This document shows, in pieces, positions 35,032 to 43,522 of a stretch of 64,000 nt of DNA. The DNA comes from Aequorivita todarodis (GTDB lineage Bacteria; Bacteroidota; Bacteroidia; Flavobacteriales; Flavobacteriaceae), in the NCBI RefSeq assembly GCF_028561335.1, contig NZ_JAQQTG010000020.1, forward strand, positions 124,001 to 188,000. Direction: 5' to 3'. Position 1 is the stretch's first letter, and every line of letters begins with the position of its first letter. The notes under the pieces are model-generated. The model ran no database searches. It was not told where the DNA came from and was given only the letters and a program-made list of their open reading frames with translations. A program made the position numbers and the translations under genes.

Positions 35032-35238
35032 TTAAGCGCAGCAGCTATCCCCTTCGTCCTTCACGCCAAGTTTTTTAAGGATTTTTTCCATCAAACACCA
35101 TTTTGTAAATGACGATTGCAAGAGGTTGACGCCCACAAAACCTGTAAACCACAACCAGTTTATGTTTACATATACAGCCAACAAAAGGCTGATTAAAATG
35201 AAAGTTCCGGCAATTGCCCTAATATATCTGTTAATCAT
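35032..35238 (-). CDS. DUF2892 (YgaP-type) small membrane protein
   Basis: 68 residues: RYIRAIAGTFILISLLLAVYVN spanning the membrane, a Trp-rich NINWLWFTGFVGVNLLQSSFTKWCLMEKIL region, and a Cys pair at the C-terminus (SCC). This is the DUF2892 pattern: two spans and a conserved CP/CxxxxxL-like Cys, often fused or adjacent to rhodaneses. Last gene of the efflux operon; a link to sulfur/sulfide or metal thiol chemistry is suggested by family context. Confidence 0.85.
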   Translation of the reverse strand: MINRYIRAIAGTFILISLLLAVYVNINWLWFTGFVGVNLLQSSFTKWCLMEKILKKLGVKDEGDSCCA

Positions 35239-35313
35239 AATATTGAAATTTTAAAATTAAACAATCTTGTTTGTCCTCTCCATCACCTCCCCTTCGGGGA
35301 GGCCGGGAGGGGC

Positions 35314-35619
35314 CTAAATACTCCGTTCTATGGGTACTACCACCGCATGGATCGGGTTGTTGGTTTCAAGATTTTTATTGAATTCTTTTACCAAACTGAA
35401 AAAAGAATCAATCTTTTCATCTTCAGTGAAGGAGAAAAACATACTGCTGTCCGCGCCTCCTTTTTCCGATGGAAACCAACTGGAATTCATCATAAAGGAA
35501 GAAGCATTTTTATAGCCCTCAATATCGGAACCGCTATAGCTCTCAATATTCGCTTTTTTAAAAAGTCGCAGCACGTCTTTCTGAAATTCGTCCACAACGG
35601 TTACTATTAGTAGTTTCAT
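35314..35619 (-). CDS. PII-like protein (CutA/PII fold) linked to RND pump
   Basis: 101 residues. The pattern MKLLIVTVVDEFQKDVLRLFKKANIESYSGSDIEGYK, then SMFFSFTEDEKIDSFFSLVKEFN, ending HAVVVPIERSI, is that of a ferredoxin-like PII fold; such PII-NG proteins are known next to CzcA-type efflux genes. It lacks the Tyr T-loop of GlnB. It probably senses metal, nucleotide or bicarbonate and tunes the pump; the details are unknown. Confidence 0.72.
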   Translation of the reverse strand: MKLLIVTVVDEFQKDVLRLFKKANIESYSGSDIEGYKNASSFMMNSSWFPSEKGGADSSMFFSFTEDEKIDSFFSLVKEFNKNLETNNPIHAVVVPIERSI

Positions 35620-35639
35620 TGGGTTATTTTCTATTTTTT

Positions 35640-35831
35640 ATTGTTATTGTTTATTGTTATTGTTTATTGTTATTGTTTATTCAAAGTCATACAAACCTGA
35701 CTGTCTTACGTCTTACGTCCTACGTCTTATGTCTTAAGTCTTTTTTCTTTATTTCTTATTTAAATCTCAAATCTCACGTCTCAAATCTCACCTCTCAAAT
35801 CTCACCTCTCAAATCTCACCTCTCCCGTCTA
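35640..35831. repeat. Low-complexity repeat cluster (period 13 then period 7)
   Basis: Three parts: (TTTATTGTTATTG)3 at about 35649-35688; five heptads CTTACGT/CCTACGT/CTTATGT at 35705-35739; ten heptads AAATCTC/ACCTCTC at 35762-35831. The last part supplies the stop codon of the RND gene (TGA inside GAGGTGA on the minus strand), so the array and gene end are fused. Confidence 0.8.
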
Positions 35832-38800
35832 TTTTCAATCATATAATAAACCAACGGCACTACAAGCAAAGTCAGTACTGTAGAAACAATAGTTCCACCC
35901 ATAAGCGAAATAGCAAGTCCCTGGAAAATTGGGTCAAACAGGATTACGAATGCTCCAATTACCACCGTTCCGGCGGTCAATAAGATTGGGGTTGTCCGTA
36001 CCGCTCCCGCTTCTATTACGGCTTGTTTTAACGGAATTCCCTCTGCGGTTCGCAGATTAACGAAGTCTATCAGCAGCACCGAGTTACGCACCATAATTCC
36101 CGCTAGTGCAATCATCCCGATAAAGGAGGTTGCGGTGAAAAACGCGCCCATTATCCAGTGGCCTAGCACGATTCCTATCAACGAAAGTGGAATGGCAACC
36201 ATCATAACAACAGGTGCCTTAAAGTTTTGGAACCAACCCACAATCAAAATGTAAATGATGATGATTACACCCAAAAAGGCAATCCCCAAATCGCGGAATA
36301 CTTCCAGTGTAATCTGCCATTCGCCATCCCACTTTACAGTGAAATCGTCTTCGTGCTCGGGCTGTTGCAAGTACAGTTCATTCATTTTGTAACCAGCTGG
36401 TAGTTCAATATTATTCAGCTTGTCTGTCATCCCCAAAATAGCGTAAACAGGACTCTCGAGTTCTCCCGCCATATCCGCCAACACATAAACCACCCGTTTT
36501 TGGTTTTTGCGATAAATACTCTTGGCGCGTGTGCTTTCTTGAACAGAAACCAAATCGCCCACAGAAAGCATATTGCCCTGTTTGGAAGCAATCTTCAACT
36601 GCGAAATATCCTGGATGGTGGATTTTTCCTTTTCATCCAAAGCAAGCAATATTCCCACCTGATTGGTGGCGTTTTCATCGTATAGATGGGTTACTGGCCT
36701 ATCCGAAAGCGCCATATTCATCGTATGGACAATCTGCTGTGGTGCCACGCCGTAGCGCATGGCTTTTTCCTTGTCAATGATAAATTCGTACTCCTTTTGG
36801 TCGGCTTCTACCATCCAGTCCACATCAACCACATCCTGGGTTTCGTTCAAGATGTTTTCTACCTTTTTGGCCACGGCAATCTGCTGGTCGTAGTCAGGAC
36901 CATAAATTTCTGCTACGATAGTTGATAGCACGGGTGGTCCGGGCGGAACTTCCACGATCTTCACATTGGCGCCAAACTTCTTTCCAATTTTCTGAATACC
37001 GGGTCGCAGTTGTTTGGCAATGTCGTGGCTTTGGTCGCTGCGGTCTTCCTTGCCTACCAAATTCACTTGGATATCGGCCATATTGCTACCCCCACGAAGG
37101 TCGTAATGGCGTACCAAACCGTTGAAGGTTATCGGGGCCGAAGTGCCCACGTAGTTTTGATAATTTACAACCAAGGGCTGTGTGGAAAGGTATTGTCCAA
37201 TTTCGCGGGCAACCACTGCTGTTCTTTCCAAAGTAGTTCCCTCCGGCATATCGATCACTACTTGCATTTCGTTTTTATTGTCGAAAGGCAGCATTTTTAC
37301 GGCAACCGATTTGGTAAAGAACATTGCCACAGACCCCAACAGCAACAGCACGGTAACTCCCAAAAACAGCCAGCGCGTCTTTTTGTTTTCAATCAAAGGG
37401 GTTTCAAGTTTTGAATAGATGCGATAGATAAGCGTGCTTTCCAAAGGTTTTTCTTCTTTTGGCGCTTTTCCTTTCCCACCACGGCGGGCAGGCTTTTCTT
37501 TTTCTCTTAGGAAAATGTAGCCCAAATAAGGTGTTATCGTTAAAGCCACAAACAATGAAAGTATCATCGCGATGGAAGCCCCAATTGGCATTGGCGACAT
37601 ATACGGCCCCATCAACCCAGAAACGAAAGCCATAGGCAATACCGAAGCGATTACCGTAAAGGTTGCCAAAATGGTTGGGTTCCCCACCTCGTTTATTGCA
37701 TAAATAGCCGCTTGCTTAAACGGCAGGCGTTTCATCTTAAAATGCCGGTGCATGTTTTCGGCTATGATGATGGAGTCGTCCACCACGATCCCCGTTACAA
37801 ATACCAAAGCGAAAAGTGTGATCCGGTTCAGCGTATAGTCGAGCAGATAATAGCTCAAAAGCGTGAGCGCAAAGGTAATGGGTACCGAAAGAAATACCAC
37901 CAAACCACCGCGCCAGCCCATTGCGAGCATTACAATCAAGGTAACGGCAAGGATTGCGCCTATCAGGTGCATCAACAATTCCGAAACTTTTTGGGAAGCG
38001 GTTTCCCCGTAATTTCTCGTAATTTCTACGTGAACGTCGTCGGGGATTAGGTTGCTTCGCAAATGGTCAACCTTGTCGATAATCACATCGGCAATTTTCA
38101 TCGCATCGGCACCTTTCCGCTTTGCTACCGAAATGGTTACGGCGGGATATTCGGAAGGATACTTTGAAGCATTTTCACCAGCGCCTCCAAACCCAAACGA
38201 AACATATTGTCTTGGGATTTCGGGGCCATCAAAAATAGCCGCGACTTGTTTTAGATAAATGGGTTGGTTCTGCTGTACGCCCACTACCAAGTTTTCAACA
38301 TCGGTTGCGGATTTTAGGAAATTTCCCGTTGTAACCAAAAACTCCGTATCGTTCTTATCAAAACTGCCCGAGCCCAGTTGCTGGTTGTTTGCCTTTATCA
38401 TTTCGGCAACGCCCAAAAAGTCAAGGCCGCTGGCAGCCAGTTTGTCCTTATCCAACACTACGCGCAACTGCCTGTTTCTACCGCCAATTTTATCGGTCAG
38501 GGAAACTTCATTTACCTTTTCAATTTCTTGGGTAAGTTCGTCGGCAAGCTGTTTTAGCTGGAAATCGTCATAATTCTCGCTCCACAGCGTTATCCCGAGC
38601 ATCGGCACATCGTCTATGGCACGCGGTTTTACAAGCGGCATGGTAACGCCCGGGGGCATCAGGTCCATATGCTTGTTCATTTCGTTGTAAAGTTTTACAA
38701 AGGAACGCTCAATATCCTCGCCCACATAAAACTGTACGATCACCATCGCCCCTTCCTTGGAAGAAGTGGAATACACATACTCCACCCCGGGAATGTTGGA

Positions 38801-39028
38801 CACCAATTTCTCCAAAGGTTTTACCACCCTCGATTCCACTTCGGTTGGGGAGGCGCCGGGGTAGCCCACGAAGATGTCGGCCATGGCCACATCAATCTGC
38901 GGTTCTTCCTCGCGCGGTATCAAAAAAGAACTGTAAACGCCAATGACCATAAACACGATCATCAACAGTACCGTAAGCTTTGAGCCTATAAATAACTTGG
39001 CAATTTTGCCTGCTAATCCGTCCTTCAT
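35816..39028 (-). CDS. RND efflux permease (AcrB/MexB-like)
   Basis: 1070 residues. Twelve-span RND pump: first span at about 14-34, large periplasmic loops of about 300 residues after spans 1 and 7. The relay motif VVDDSIIIAEN with Asp-Asp is near residue 413, typical of the HAE family rather than the metal-specific DFG...D...E pattern. Gly-rich and RND domain signatures (ALLAMVRNSVLLIDFV-type at the C-terminus) are present. Substrate not deducible. Its C-terminal stop codon lies in a heptad array. Confidence 0.95.
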   Translation of the reverse strand: MKDGLAGKIAKLFIGSKLTVLLMIVFMVIGVYSSFLIPREEEPQIDVAMADIFVGYPGASPTEVESRVVKPLEKLVSNIPGVEYVYSTSSKEGAMVIVQFYVGEDIERSFVKLYNEMNKHMDLMPPGVTMPLVKPRAIDDVPMLGITLWSENYDDFQLKQLADELTQEIEKVNEVSLTDKIGGRNRQLRVVLDKDKLAASGLDFLGVAEMIKANNQQLGSGSFDKNDTEFLVTTGNFLKSATDVENLVVGVQQNQPIYLKQVAAIFDGPEIPRQYVSFGFGGAGENASKYPSEYPAVTISVAKRKGADAMKIADVIIDKVDHLRSNLIPDDVHVEITRNYGETASQKVSELLMHLIGAILAVTLIVMLAMGWRGGLVVFLSVPITFALTLLSYYLLDYTLNRITLFALVFVTGIVVDDSIIIAENMHRHFKMKRLPFKQAAIYAINEVGNPTILATFTVIASVLPMAFVSGLMGPYMSPMPIGASIAMILSLFVALTITPYLGYIFLREKEKPARRGGKGKAPKEEKPLESTLIYRIYSKLETPLIENKKTRWLFLGVTVLLLLGSVAMFFTKSVAVKMLPFDNKNEMQVVIDMPEGTTLERTAVVAREIGQYLSTQPLVVNYQNYVGTSAPITFNGLVRHYDLRGGSNMADIQVNLVGKEDRSDQSHDIAKQLRPGIQKIGKKFGANVKIVEVPPGPPVLSTIVAEIYGPDYDQQIAVAKKVENILNETQDVVDVDWMVEADQKEYEFIIDKEKAMRYGVAPQQIVHTMNMALSDRPVTHLYDENATNQVGILLALDEKEKSTIQDISQLKIASKQGNMLSVGDLVSVQESTRAKSIYRKNQKRVVYVLADMAGELESPVYAILGMTDKLNNIELPAGYKMNELYLQQPEHEDDFTVKWDGEWQITLEVFRDLGIAFLGVIIIIYILIVGWFQNFKAPVVMMVAIPLSLIGIVLGHWIMGAFFTATSFIGMIALAGIMVRNSVLLIDFVNLRTAEGIPLKQAVIEAGAVRTTPILLTAGTVVIGAFVILFDPIFQGLAISLMGGTIVSTVLTLLVVPLVYYMIENRRER

Positions 39029-39030
39029 GC

Positions 39031-40110
39031 TTATTGTTTAATGGTTATTTTCGCTCCGTTGAAAAGTTTTCCTTCGGAAGAAATAATATAATTTTCATCT
39101 GCGGCGAGGCCCGAAAGTACTTCCACATTATCACCAAAAGTGCGGCCCAGGCGCAACCAGCGCAGTAAGGCGGTATTGCTTTGGCTCACCGTGTAAATGC
39201 CCGTCAATTGTCCGCGTTTTACCAAGGCCTCCTTTGGCACCATTACCGTGGTAACATCTGTTTTCTTTTCTATGGGAAATTGAACCGTAGCGTACATGCC
39301 TGAAAGAATATCGGCATCGGTTTTATCCAATACCACTTTTACCAAATACTGCCCGCCTGTGTTTTTAGCGGAAGTGCTGACCTCGGTAACCGTTCCTGGT
39401 AATGTTTTATCTGAAGATTTTACAATTACTTGCACATCGGTGCCTGATTTTATTTTTGAAATCTCACTCTCTGGCACCGAAGCCGTCACCTCAAAATTCC
39501 CTGGCCCTTCCACTGAAATCAATGGAACGCCGGGATTTGCCATATCGCCTGCCTCGATAAATTTACTGGTAACCACGCCGTTGAATGGCGCGCGAAGGTT
39601 TACATAGGCAAACTGCGATTGCACCTCGTTTTTCATCTGCTTTGCCCCTTCCAATCTAGCCTTGGCCATTTCGTATCGGGCGCGTTGGTCGTCGAGTTCC
39701 TTTTGGCTTGCGCTGTTTTCGGCAAACAAGTTTTGAAAACGCTGATAATCCTTTTCTGCATTGTTAAAAGCCGCTCGGGCTTCGGTAATCCCGGCACTGG
39801 TCTGTGCTTGTTTTGCAGAAAGGTCTGAATTGTTGATACTGACCAACAACTGTCCTTTTGCCACCTTGTCGCCCACATTTACGTGCACCTTATCCACAAA
39901 GCCCATCATTCGGGTGCTAAGAGTGGCGCTGTTGGCGGCCTCTATTTTGCCACTGGCGGTTAAAAACGGTGAATTGTTTTCCGCAGCTACTGAACTTACA
40001 CTTACCGGCACTGCAGGAGTGTTATCTATATTTTTTTCTTCGGAAGCATTGCCGCAGCTGGCTAGGCTTAAAACTCCGAGGAAAAACAAACTTGTGTATA
40101 GTGACTTCAT
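39031..40110 (-). CDS. RND periplasmic adaptor (membrane fusion protein)
   Basis: 359 residues, lipobox LASC (Cys19). Lipoyl half 1 (about 68-100), coiled coil (about 103-165, FNNAEKDYQRFQNLFAENSAS), lipoyl half 2 with FAYVNLRAPFNGVVTSKFIE, beta-barrel, and a C-terminal membrane-proximal domain. It joins the RND pump to TolC. It is separated by 2 bp from the pump gene. Confidence 0.95.
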   Translation of the reverse strand: MKSLYTSLFFLGVLSLASCGNASEEKNIDNTPAVPVSVSSVAAENNSPFLTASGKIEAANSATLSTRMMGFVDKVHVNVGDKVAKGQLLVSINNSDLSAKQAQTSAGITEARAAFNNAEKDYQRFQNLFAENSASQKELDDQRARYEMAKARLEGAKQMKNEVQSQFAYVNLRAPFNGVVTSKFIEAGDMANPGVPLISVEGPGNFEVTASVPESEISKIKSGTDVQVIVKSSDKTLPGTVTEVSTSAKNTGGQYLVKVVLDKTDADILSGMYATVQFPIEKKTDVTTVMVPKEALVKRGQLTGIYTVSQSNTALLRWLRLGRTFGDNVEVLSGLAADENYIISSEGKLFNGAKITIKQ

Positions 40111-40160
40111 ATAAATATTTTTTAAATCTTTTTTGATACTGTATTTAATTTTGATTTTTC

Positions 40161-40203
40161 GATTTCGATTTCGATTTCGATTTCGTCCCGATCACTATCG
40201 GGA
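40161..40203. repeat. (GATTTC)n hexamer tract and TCCCGATNNNNATCGGGA palindrome
   Basis: About four and a half GATTTC units (40161-40185), followed directly by the palindrome TCCCGATCACTATCGGGA (40186-40203), the same arms as at 2516-2533. It lies between the tolC stop and the adaptor start and may act as an mRNA hairpin. Confidence 0.75.
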
Positions 40204-40212
40204 TCAATTTCA

Positions 40213-41517
40213 TTAGTTTTTCGTTAAAAACTGAAGGTATGCCAAGGCGTAATTATGCTGAAAAACGGTGTTGAAATATTCCAATTGCTTTTGCGAATAC
40301 TGCGTCTCGGCCATTAACAGATCGGTGGTTTTCTCCAGACCTTCCTTAAATCGGTTGGTGCGGATGCGCAGGGCTTCCTTTGATTGCTCCAATGCCAGTT
40401 CGGTTAATTTTAAATTGTTCTGCGCATCTTGGAACATACGTTTTGCTTTGTTCAGCTCCAATTTGCTTTCGGCTTTGTATTGCTCCAGTTCCAGATTTGC
40501 CTTATTGAATTCGGCTTTGCTTTTTTGTGTTTTCCCGAAGCGTTTTGAGCCTTCAAAGAGATTCCAACTAAGGGATGCGCCAAATAAATAACCATTGGCA
40601 TCGGCCTGAAATATTTCATCATCATAAAGCTCATAACTTCCAAAAGCATTCAGTCTTGGCAAAAACGTCATTTTATCGGCCTTGTAATTTTGTTTGTAGG
40701 CTTCGGCGGCAAATTCCATCGCCTGAATATCGGCCCTGGAATCGGATAGGGTTTCCGCAGCATTCAATTCCGAAGCAACCATTAAGGAATCCGTTGGTTT
40801 TAAAACTCCCCCAACTTCCTCGTTCATAAGTACGGCAAGATATTCCGAAGCGTTTATCACGTTGCTCTTGGCGTATTGCAATTGATTTTCCACTTCGGTA
40901 ACGCGCACTTGTACGGCAAGCACATCGCTCTGTTGCAGATAGCCCTGCTTAAAGCTGTTGTTTGCCAAGCGCAGGTTTTCACTGGCCGCATTTAGGGCGG
41001 TCTCCAAAACGGCTACGCTCTTATACGCCAACTGCAACTGCATATAGGCCTTTTCGGTTTCCAGGGCAAGGTAATCGCCTGTGCGCGCCAACTGCATCTG
41101 GGTAGCTTCCCATTTTGCCTTTGCGGCTTTCCGTTGGAAGATACCATCCACATTTATCAGCGGCTGTTGAACTTCAATTTTGGTAGCAAACATATTGATC
41201 TGTGAAGGATCATTCAGTTTGTTCGGGTCAAAATCGGCTTGGGTCACTATTTCCTGGTTCAGTTTAAACCCGAAGGCCATCAACGGATTGGTAGTGGCCA
41301 TTCCGCTGTGCGAGGCTGTGATATTGGGAAGGAACACGGCGTTCGTCTGGTTGAAATCGCCTTTGGCGGCAAGCACCTGCTGTTCGCTAATCTTCAGCTT
41401 GTTGTTTTGTTGGATCACCTTTTCCAGCACTTCGGCCTTGGAAATGGGAACGGTTTGCTGCGCAAAAACCATCGCTGGCAGCAACCCGATTAGTGTAACT
41501 ATATTTTTAATCTTCAT
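40213..41517 (-). CDS. TolC-family outer-membrane efflux protein
   Basis: 434 residues with a signal peptide (cleaved near FAQQ). Two OEP repeats with long Gln/Glu/Lys-rich coiled coils (about 25-210 and 240-430). First gene of the minus-strand efflux operon TolC - adaptor - RND - PII-like - DUF2892. A GTAAC-N4-GTTAC promoter box lies directly upstream, so this operon responds to a different regulator from the nos/Usp group. Confidence 0.94.
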   Translation of the reverse strand: MKIKNIVTLIGLLPAMVFAQQTVPISKAEVLEKVIQQNNKLKISEQQVLAAKGDFNQTNAVFLPNITASHSGMATTNPLMAFGFKLNQEIVTQADFDPNKLNDPSQINMFATKIEVQQPLINVDGIFQRKAAKAKWEATQMQLARTGDYLALETEKAYMQLQLAYKSVAVLETALNAASENLRLANNSFKQGYLQQSDVLAVQVRVTEVENQLQYAKSNVINASEYLAVLMNEEVGGVLKPTDSLMVASELNAAETLSDSRADIQAMEFAAEAYKQNYKADKMTFLPRLNAFGSYELYDDEIFQADANGYLFGASLSWNLFEGSKRFGKTQKSKAEFNKANLELEQYKAESKLELNKAKRMFQDAQNNLKLTELALEQSKEALRIRTNRFKEGLEKTTDLLMAETQYSQKQLEYFNTVFQHNYALAYLQFLTKN

Positions 41518-41536
41518 TTTAATAATTAATTTGGTG

Positions 41537-41580
41537 CAAACATACGTTAGAAATCGAGCTTGGTCAGTAACTAATGTTAC
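41537..41580 (-). promoter_or_regulatory. RND operon promoter with GTAAC-type box
   Basis: Perfect palindrome GTAACATTAGTTAC on the minus strand (41580-41567), 22 bp, then -10 TATGTTTG (41544-41537), 19 bp before the tolC start. It has the same spacing as the TGAY boxes but different arms, so a second CRP/FNR-family regulator is likely. Confidence 0.8.
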
Positions 41581-41599
41581 CGAAGAAGTATTGATAGTG

Positions 41600-41648
41600 G
41601 GTAGTGGGTATTAGGTATTAGGTATTAGGTATTAGGTGGTAGGTAGTG
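41600..41648 (+). repeat. Heptanucleotide array (GGTATTA)7
   Basis: Seven units (GGTAGTG, four GGTATTA, GGTGGTA, GGTAGTG) upstream of the RND promoter box. Period 7, like the other arrays. Confidence 0.8.
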
Positions 41649-41719
41649 AATGTTGAAAATTGATAATTGAATATTGAATATTAAAAATTAATCTCTCAAC
41701 CCTACCCTATTATATCAAA

Positions 41720-41747
41720 AAGAGACTGCCTATTAAGACAGCCTCTT
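41720..41747 (-). terminator. Terminator of the DUF302 gene
   Basis: Stem AAGAGACTG (41720-41728) / CAGCCTCTT (41739-41747) with one mismatch, followed on the minus strand by TTTTTGATAT; about 50 bp beyond the DUF302 stop. Confidence 0.75.
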
Positions 41748-41800
41748 CACTAACCAAATAAATCTGCACTTATTAGGAACGAACCAACCACGAAACGTTC

Positions 41801-42190
41801 CTAAATACTTTTAATGACCTTGGTCAATTTTTTTTGTACGTCCTTGGCTATTTCCGCCAAGGAGTCATTTTCCACCGCCATCATGGAAGCCGCGGGATCT
41901 ACCGCCGAAACCTCAACAATGCCAGGCTCGCGTTCCTGCACTATCACGTTGCAGGGCAGCATAGTGCCAATCTTGTTTTCGGCCTGTAATGCCTGATGTG
42001 CCATCTGCGGATTGCAGGCGCCGAGGATGGTGTAATTGTAAAAATCGGCATCCAACTTCTTTTTTAGGGTGGCCTTTATATCTATTTCGGTCAACACGCC
42101 GAAACCTTCCTCCTTTAAAGCTGCCGTTGTCTTGTCAATGGCCTCCTTAAAAGTGGTGTTTTTTAATGTTGTACTGATGTAATAACTCAT
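41801..42190 (-). CDS. DUF302 family protein
   Basis: 129 residues, single DUF302 domain: FKEAIDKTTAALKEEGFGVLTEIDIKATLKKKL, then the ILGACNPQMAHQALQ Cys-containing strand, then MLPCNVIVQE. The family occurs with heavy-metal and sulfide detoxification genes; the two Cys are conserved-looking. It is a stand-alone gene with its own GTAAC-type promoter, so it is probably co-regulated with the RND operon. Confidence 0.88.
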   Translation of the reverse strand: MSYYISTTLKNTTFKEAIDKTTAALKEEGFGVLTEIDIKATLKKKLDADFYNYTILGACNPQMAHQALQAENKIGTMLPCNVIVQEREPGIVEVSAVDPAASMMAVENDSLAEIAKDVQKKLTKVIKSI

Positions 42191-42227
42191 AGCTTTAGAT
42201 TATTTTATTTATTTGAACAATCTGGTA

Positions 42228-42272
42228 CAAAGGTAAGATTGCTGTTTGGGAAGTTCTGTAACAAAGATTACA
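42228..42272 (-). promoter_or_regulatory. DUF302 promoter with TGTAAC-type box
   Basis: Minus strand: palindrome TGTAATCTTTGTTACA (42272-42257), 22 bp from the inner 14-bp box, then -10 TACCTTTG (42235-42228), 37 bp before the start. It shares the TAAC/GTTA arms with the RND operon box. Confidence 0.78.
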
Positions 42273-42297
42273 TAAGGGAAAATTTATGAAATACGAA

Positions 42298-42367
42298 GTA
42301 CGAGGTACGAGGTATGAGGTACGAGGTATGAGGTACGAGGTATGAGGTACGAGGTATGAGATACGAA
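42298..42367 (+). repeat. Heptanucleotide array (GTAYGAG)10
   Basis: Ten units alternating GTACGAG and GTATGAG, with a degenerate end (ATACGAA). It lies between the DUF302 promoter and the 3' end of the secreted-protein gene. The translated frames through it are spurious. Confidence 0.85.
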
Positions 42368-42388
42368 GTAAGAACCCACAACCGAAAA

Positions 42389-42973
42389 CTAATTCGCCGG
42401 GGTAATCATAATATGCGAACGGTGCGTGCCCGCATCCATCAGCCACGGCATGCCGGGGACTTGGGGTTTTGTGGGCAGGCCGGTGCTTTCGCCTGTCATA
42501 TAAGGTTTGTAGATTACGTAGCGTATCTTGCTTTTAAGAAGTTCGCCCGTTTCGGCGCTATAGTCGTTTTCCTCTCCGGCCAGCACATAGACCATTGCGG
42601 GTTCCTCGGGCATTTTAAGCGTGCCTGCCTCTATTTCATTTTTACGCGCCTCCCGTTTTTCTTCGTTTGATTTACCCTCAGCCACCAACTCACGGCCGCG
42701 GGCCATAAAGGGTTCCAGTTCGGCGCCGTAACAGGCTACGCTAATGCCCGCCTTGTTAGGGTCGTCTGCCAGGCATACCATTCCGTTGTTGCCCTCGCGC
42801 AGGGTAATGAGCTTTCCTTCTTGGTTATAGCCCAGAACCGTGGCATCTTCTCGATACATTTCGGGGGCGGCCAAGACGGCTGTCTTAATTTGTATGTCTT
42901 TTGGAAGGATCTTGTTTTGGGCGAAGGTGGAGAACGCCACTGCCAAAACGAAAAGAGTCATTAGTTTTTTCAT
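42389..42973 (-). CDS. Secreted protein of unknown function
   Basis: 194 residues with a Sec signal peptide (cleavage after FAQ, about residue 19), no lipobox. Acidic/basic central segment (EGKSNEEKREARKNEIEAGT) and a C-terminal part rich in Gly/Pro (GMPWLMDAGTHRSHIMI). I do not recognise the family. A single gene with no obvious operon partner. Confidence 0.75.
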   Translation of the reverse strand: MKKLMTLFVLAVAFSTFAQNKILPKDIQIKTAVLAAPEMYREDATVLGYNQEGKLITLREGNNGMVCLADDPNKAGISVACYGAELEPFMARGRELVAEGKSNEEKREARKNEIEAGTLKMPEEPAMVYVLAGEENDYSAETGELLKSKIRYVIYKPYMTGESTGLPTKPQVPGMPWLMDAGTHRSHIMITPAN

Positions 42974-43076
42974 AGTCCGAAGATTTTAAAAGTGAAGGCT
43001 TAAGATACGGATTTTTGGGGGATTATGGGAGTGGGTTGTTGTGGAGACTGATATGTTTTAGGGGCAATGGATTTGG

Positions 43077-43107
43077 GCACGCGTTGCAAATGCGCGCCAG
43101 CTAGGGG
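43077..43107 (+). repeat. GC-rich dispersed repeat
   Basis: Reads GCACGCGTTGCAAATGCGCG, then CCAGCTAGGGG. Same family as 58818-58848. Confidence 0.65.
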
Positions 43108-43221
43108 TGCCAGCCCGGGGTTTTTGGGGATTGTTTTAGTGGGATATGGAGATTGGGGTACCACGAATGCACGAATTTTTTGGTTTTTAAGAGGTTGGGG
43201 TTTGATAAATTTCTAAATAGA

Positions 43222-43250
43222 GACACGCGTGGCAAACGCACCAGCCAGAG
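43222..43250 (+). repeat. GC-rich dispersed repeat (degenerate)
   Basis: Reads GACACGCGTGGCAAACGCAC, then CAGCCAGAG. Same family as 43077-43107. Confidence 0.55.
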
Positions 43251-43383
43251 CCTAGTCCCCAACGGCTACTAAAACGTGTATGAACACAGGCAATTATAGG
43301 TCTTTTTATAGGTTGGGGGAAGTAGGAAATACACCATTTTAAATTTTGTAGGAAAAAGCACCTGTTTTCTTACAATCTAATGA

Positions 43384-43416
43384 CCTTGCTATGGCTTTGC
43401 TATGGCTTTGCTATGG
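43384..43416 (+). repeat. Tandem 11-bp repeat x3
   Basis: CCTTGCTATGG, CTTTGCTATGG, CTTTGCTATGG head to tail. Confidence 0.85.
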
Positions 43417-43522
43417 AGTATCGGTGAAGGTGACCCATCCTTGACCCGTCCTAAAATAACTATACAGGTTAAAGAATAAATCGTGAAAGGACTAAACAGC
43501 ATATTTTTATGGTTTTGGGCGT

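Noticed and set aside
42195-42446. Open frame through the GTAYGAG heptad array
   Set aside because: Its residues come from the repeat (periodic RTSYLVP-type pattern) and it overlaps the better-supported gene ending at 42389.
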